A DNA stretch of 64,000 nucleotides from Pseudomonas shirazensis (lineage in GTDB: Bacteria > Pseudomonadota > Gammaproteobacteria > Pseudomonadales > Pseudomonadaceae). How positions within the stretch are numbered: the first letter of the stretch is position 1; each line of letters begins with the position of its first letter. The stretch covers positions 881,001-945,000 of the forward strand of contig NZ_JABWRD020000001.1 in the NCBI RefSeq assembly GCF_014268785.2, in the 5' to 3' direction. The notes beneath the pieces were generated by a model, which worked only from the letters and a program-made list of their open reading frames with translations, made no database searches and was not told the origin of the DNA. This document shows, piece by piece, positions 62,522 to 64,000 of this stretch. A program made the position numbers and the translations under genes.

Positions 62522-64000
62522 TCAGAACTGGTATTTCATGCCGGCGCCGGCGTACCAGGAGCGGCCGGGGGCTGCTTCGTAGTAGCGCTGGTTGCCATCG
62601 CCGACAATCACCGAACCGACGTATTGGCGATCGGTCAGGTTGTCCAACCGCAGCAGTTGATGGAAGGTCCATGGGCCAAGGTTCTGCTCGAAGCGCGTGC
62701 GCCAGTTGAATACGGTATAGGCCGGCGCAGCAGTCTGTTGATTGCTGTCCTCAACGTAGACTTTGCTGCGATATTGGCCCTCAAGGCCCATGCTGATCCC
62801 TGGATGCGGTTTCCATACGAGCTCGGTATATAGACTGCTGCGCGGTACGCCAGGCAAATTGTTGCCTTTCTCGATGGTGCTGCTGCCTTGGCTGACGGAT
62901 TCGTCATAGGTTGCATCAAGCAGCGTGTAGGCGATGTTGGCCTGCCATTGTTCGCTCAGCTCCCGTTGTACACCAAGCTCCAGGCCGCGTCGCAGTGTCT
63001 GACCGGCGTTTTGGTAACTGGTGCGACCGTTGCTTGAAGCAAATACCACTACTTCGTCTTCGGTCTGAATCTCGAACAGCGCCAGGTTGATCCGGGTGCG
63101 CTCGTCCGGGCGGGCTTTAAGGCCGATCTCGTACTGCGTGCTGGTCGCGGGCTTGAGGCCGAAGTTGAAACCTTCCGCAGCCCCCGGTGCGTAGGCCATT
63201 TCGGCTTGGGTAGGGGTCTCGAACGCCTTGCCTGCGCTGACATAGCCGTGCAATTCAGGCGTGAAGGCATACATTACCGACAGAGTCGGCGTGGTGCGCT
63301 GATACTTCTTCGAGCCACTGGAGTCGCCATTGGCCAGATACTTGTCGTTGACCTCCATTTCCATGCTGCTGCGGCGCACGCCAGCATCCACGGTCCAGCG
63401 GTCGAGTTCCCAGTGGGCTTGTAGATAAGGGTCGAGGCTGGTGGCGGTGTCCTTCTCGTCGCGACGCAGTTCACCTTTGACGCCCAGGGTGTCGCCGCTG
63501 AAGTTCTGGAAACCGCGGCGGTCGTCCGTGCTGCGGTCGTAGTCAGCGCCGGCAGTGAGAGTCAGGGCACCGTAGGCGACTTCGATCGGTTGAATCCAGC
63601 GCAAGGTGCCACCGTGGAACTCCCGGTCGAAATCGACCACGCCACCGCCACGGTTGTTGGGCGCTGTGCCTTGGGGGATGGACAGATACTGAATCACACT
63701 ACGCTTGCCCGCATACAGATTGAACTGCAACGTCGCGTCACCGAAGTAACGCTCGTAATTCATCCCAACTTGCTGGTGATGGATGCTTTTGCGCGTGTTG
63801 TATTCTTCGGCGCGGCTGCTCACTGAGCGGGGATCATCCTTGTAACCTTGCCAGGTCTGTCCCAACGGGTCCTGGGTGCCGTTCTGCTCCAAAGTGCTGA
63901 AGATCAGTGCCAGGCGGCTGTCTTCATCAGGGCGTACATGCACCTTGGCAAAGGTCTGGTCGCGCCGCGCCGCACTGTGGTCGCGGTAGCCGTCGGTGTC
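62522..64000 (-). CDS. TonB-dependent receptor, 5' part cut by the window end
   Basis: Partial outer-membrane receptor: the C-terminal 492 codons lie in the window and the frame stays open to base 64000, so the signal peptide and plug domain are outside. The visible part is the beta-barrel with strands such as YERYFGDATLQFNLYAGKR and GYVSAGKAFETPTQAEMAYAPG, a short LDNLTDRQYVGSV near the end, and a terminal GMKYQF with the aromatic end residue. The class resembles the FecA/YncD-like receptors; ligand unknown. It is convergent with the molybdo-enzyme operon, 54 bp apart. Confidence 0.88.
   Translation of the reverse strand, partial: DTDGYRDHSAARRDQTFAKVHVRPDEDSRLALIFSTLEQNGTQDPLGQTWQGYKDDPRSVSSRAEEYNTRKSIHHQQVGMNYERYFGDATLQFNLYAGKRSVIQYLSIPQGTAPNNRGGGVVDFDREFHGGTLRWIQPIEVAYGALTLTAGADYDRSTDDRRGFQNFSGDTLGVKGELRRDEKDTATSLDPYLQAHWELDRWTVDAGVRRSSMEMEVNDKYLANGDSSGSKKYQRTTPTLSVMYAFTPELHGYVSAGKAFETPTQAEMAYAPGAAEGFNFGLKPATSTQYEIGLKARPDERTRINLALFEIQTEDEVVVFASSNGRTSYQNAGQTLRRGLELGVQRELSEQWQANIAYTLLDATYDESVSQGSSTIEKGNNLPGVPRSSLYTELVWKPHPGISMGLEGQYRSKVYVEDSNQQTAAPAYTVFNWRTRFEQNLGPWTFHQLLRLDNLTDRQYVGSVIVGDGNQRYYEAAPGRSWYAGAGMKYQF

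Overview
The window looks like chromosomal DNA of a gamma-proteobacterium of the genus Pseudomonas (P. putida / P. fluorescens side). The support is gene content and order rather than a marker gene: a GntR-type gluconate repressor with a matching operator, a BdlA-like chemoreceptor, a split cobalamin locus with CobN and ChlI/ChlD, an ErdR-PedR2-pentapeptide-PedE-PedF ethanol-oxidation block, and a P. putida-type REP doublet. Genes are dense and GC-rich, many with 1- or 4-base stop/start overlaps. I found no rRNA, tRNA, CRISPR array, insertion sequence or prophage.

Layout. 0-7 kb: gntR, bdlA and an EvgS/BvgS-like hybrid kinase with its LuxR-type regulator. 6.9-16.3 kb: cobalamin locus, with cbtB-cbtA-cobE-cobM leftward and cobW-cobN-chlI-chlD rightward, each arm behind its own cobalamin riboswitch. 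16.4-28.4 kb: mixed housekeeping and accessory genes (VpsR-like sigma-54 activator, alkB, ogt, a nitrilase-family hydrolase, a phosphatase, two LysE-type exporters around an AraC regulator, an autotransporter, a parvulin and 3-hydroxybutyrate dehydrogenase). 28.5-31.5 kb: a tightly overlapping four-gene operon (acyl-CoA-dehydrogenase-like, PIG-L deacetylase, NodS-like methyltransferase, GT2) of unknown product. 31.6-35.9 kb: yejABE without yejF, then a second parvulin. 36-37.6 kb: DAHP synthase behind an aromatic-rich leader peptide and attenuator. 37.7-42.5 kb: ethanol-oxidation block. 42.5-46.4 kb: REPIN, two valine-catabolism genes and a porin. 46.5-54.2 kb: a zeaxanthin-diglucoside carotenoid cluster (crtZ, crtB-I-Y-X, idi type 2, crtE inverted). 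54.3-64 kb: a TonB receptor, an RlhA-like U32 protein, a PaoABC-like molybdo-flavo dehydrogenase and a second TonB receptor cut by the window end.

The cobalamin arms together supply cobalt uptake (CbtAB), corrin-ring steps (CobE, CobM) and cobalt insertion (CobN with ChlI/ChlD, probably aided by CobW). The carotenoid cluster is complete from prenyl precursors to zeaxanthin diglucoside and has Pantoea-like gene order, suggesting acquisition.

The strongest unexpected signals are: (1) a complete -1 ribosomal frameshift cassette at the chlI/chlD junction (A_AAA_AAG, 6-nt spacer, 9-bp stem, upstream SD-like element), which would make a ChlI-ChlD fusion from a gene whose VWA half has no good start codon; (2) a 39-residue leader peptide ending in Tyr, Phe, Tyr, Trp and Phe codons, with competing hairpins and an intrinsic terminator ahead of DAHP synthase; (3) the four-gene deacetylase / N-methyltransferase / glycosyltransferase operon, whose logic resembles Nod-factor sugar decoration.
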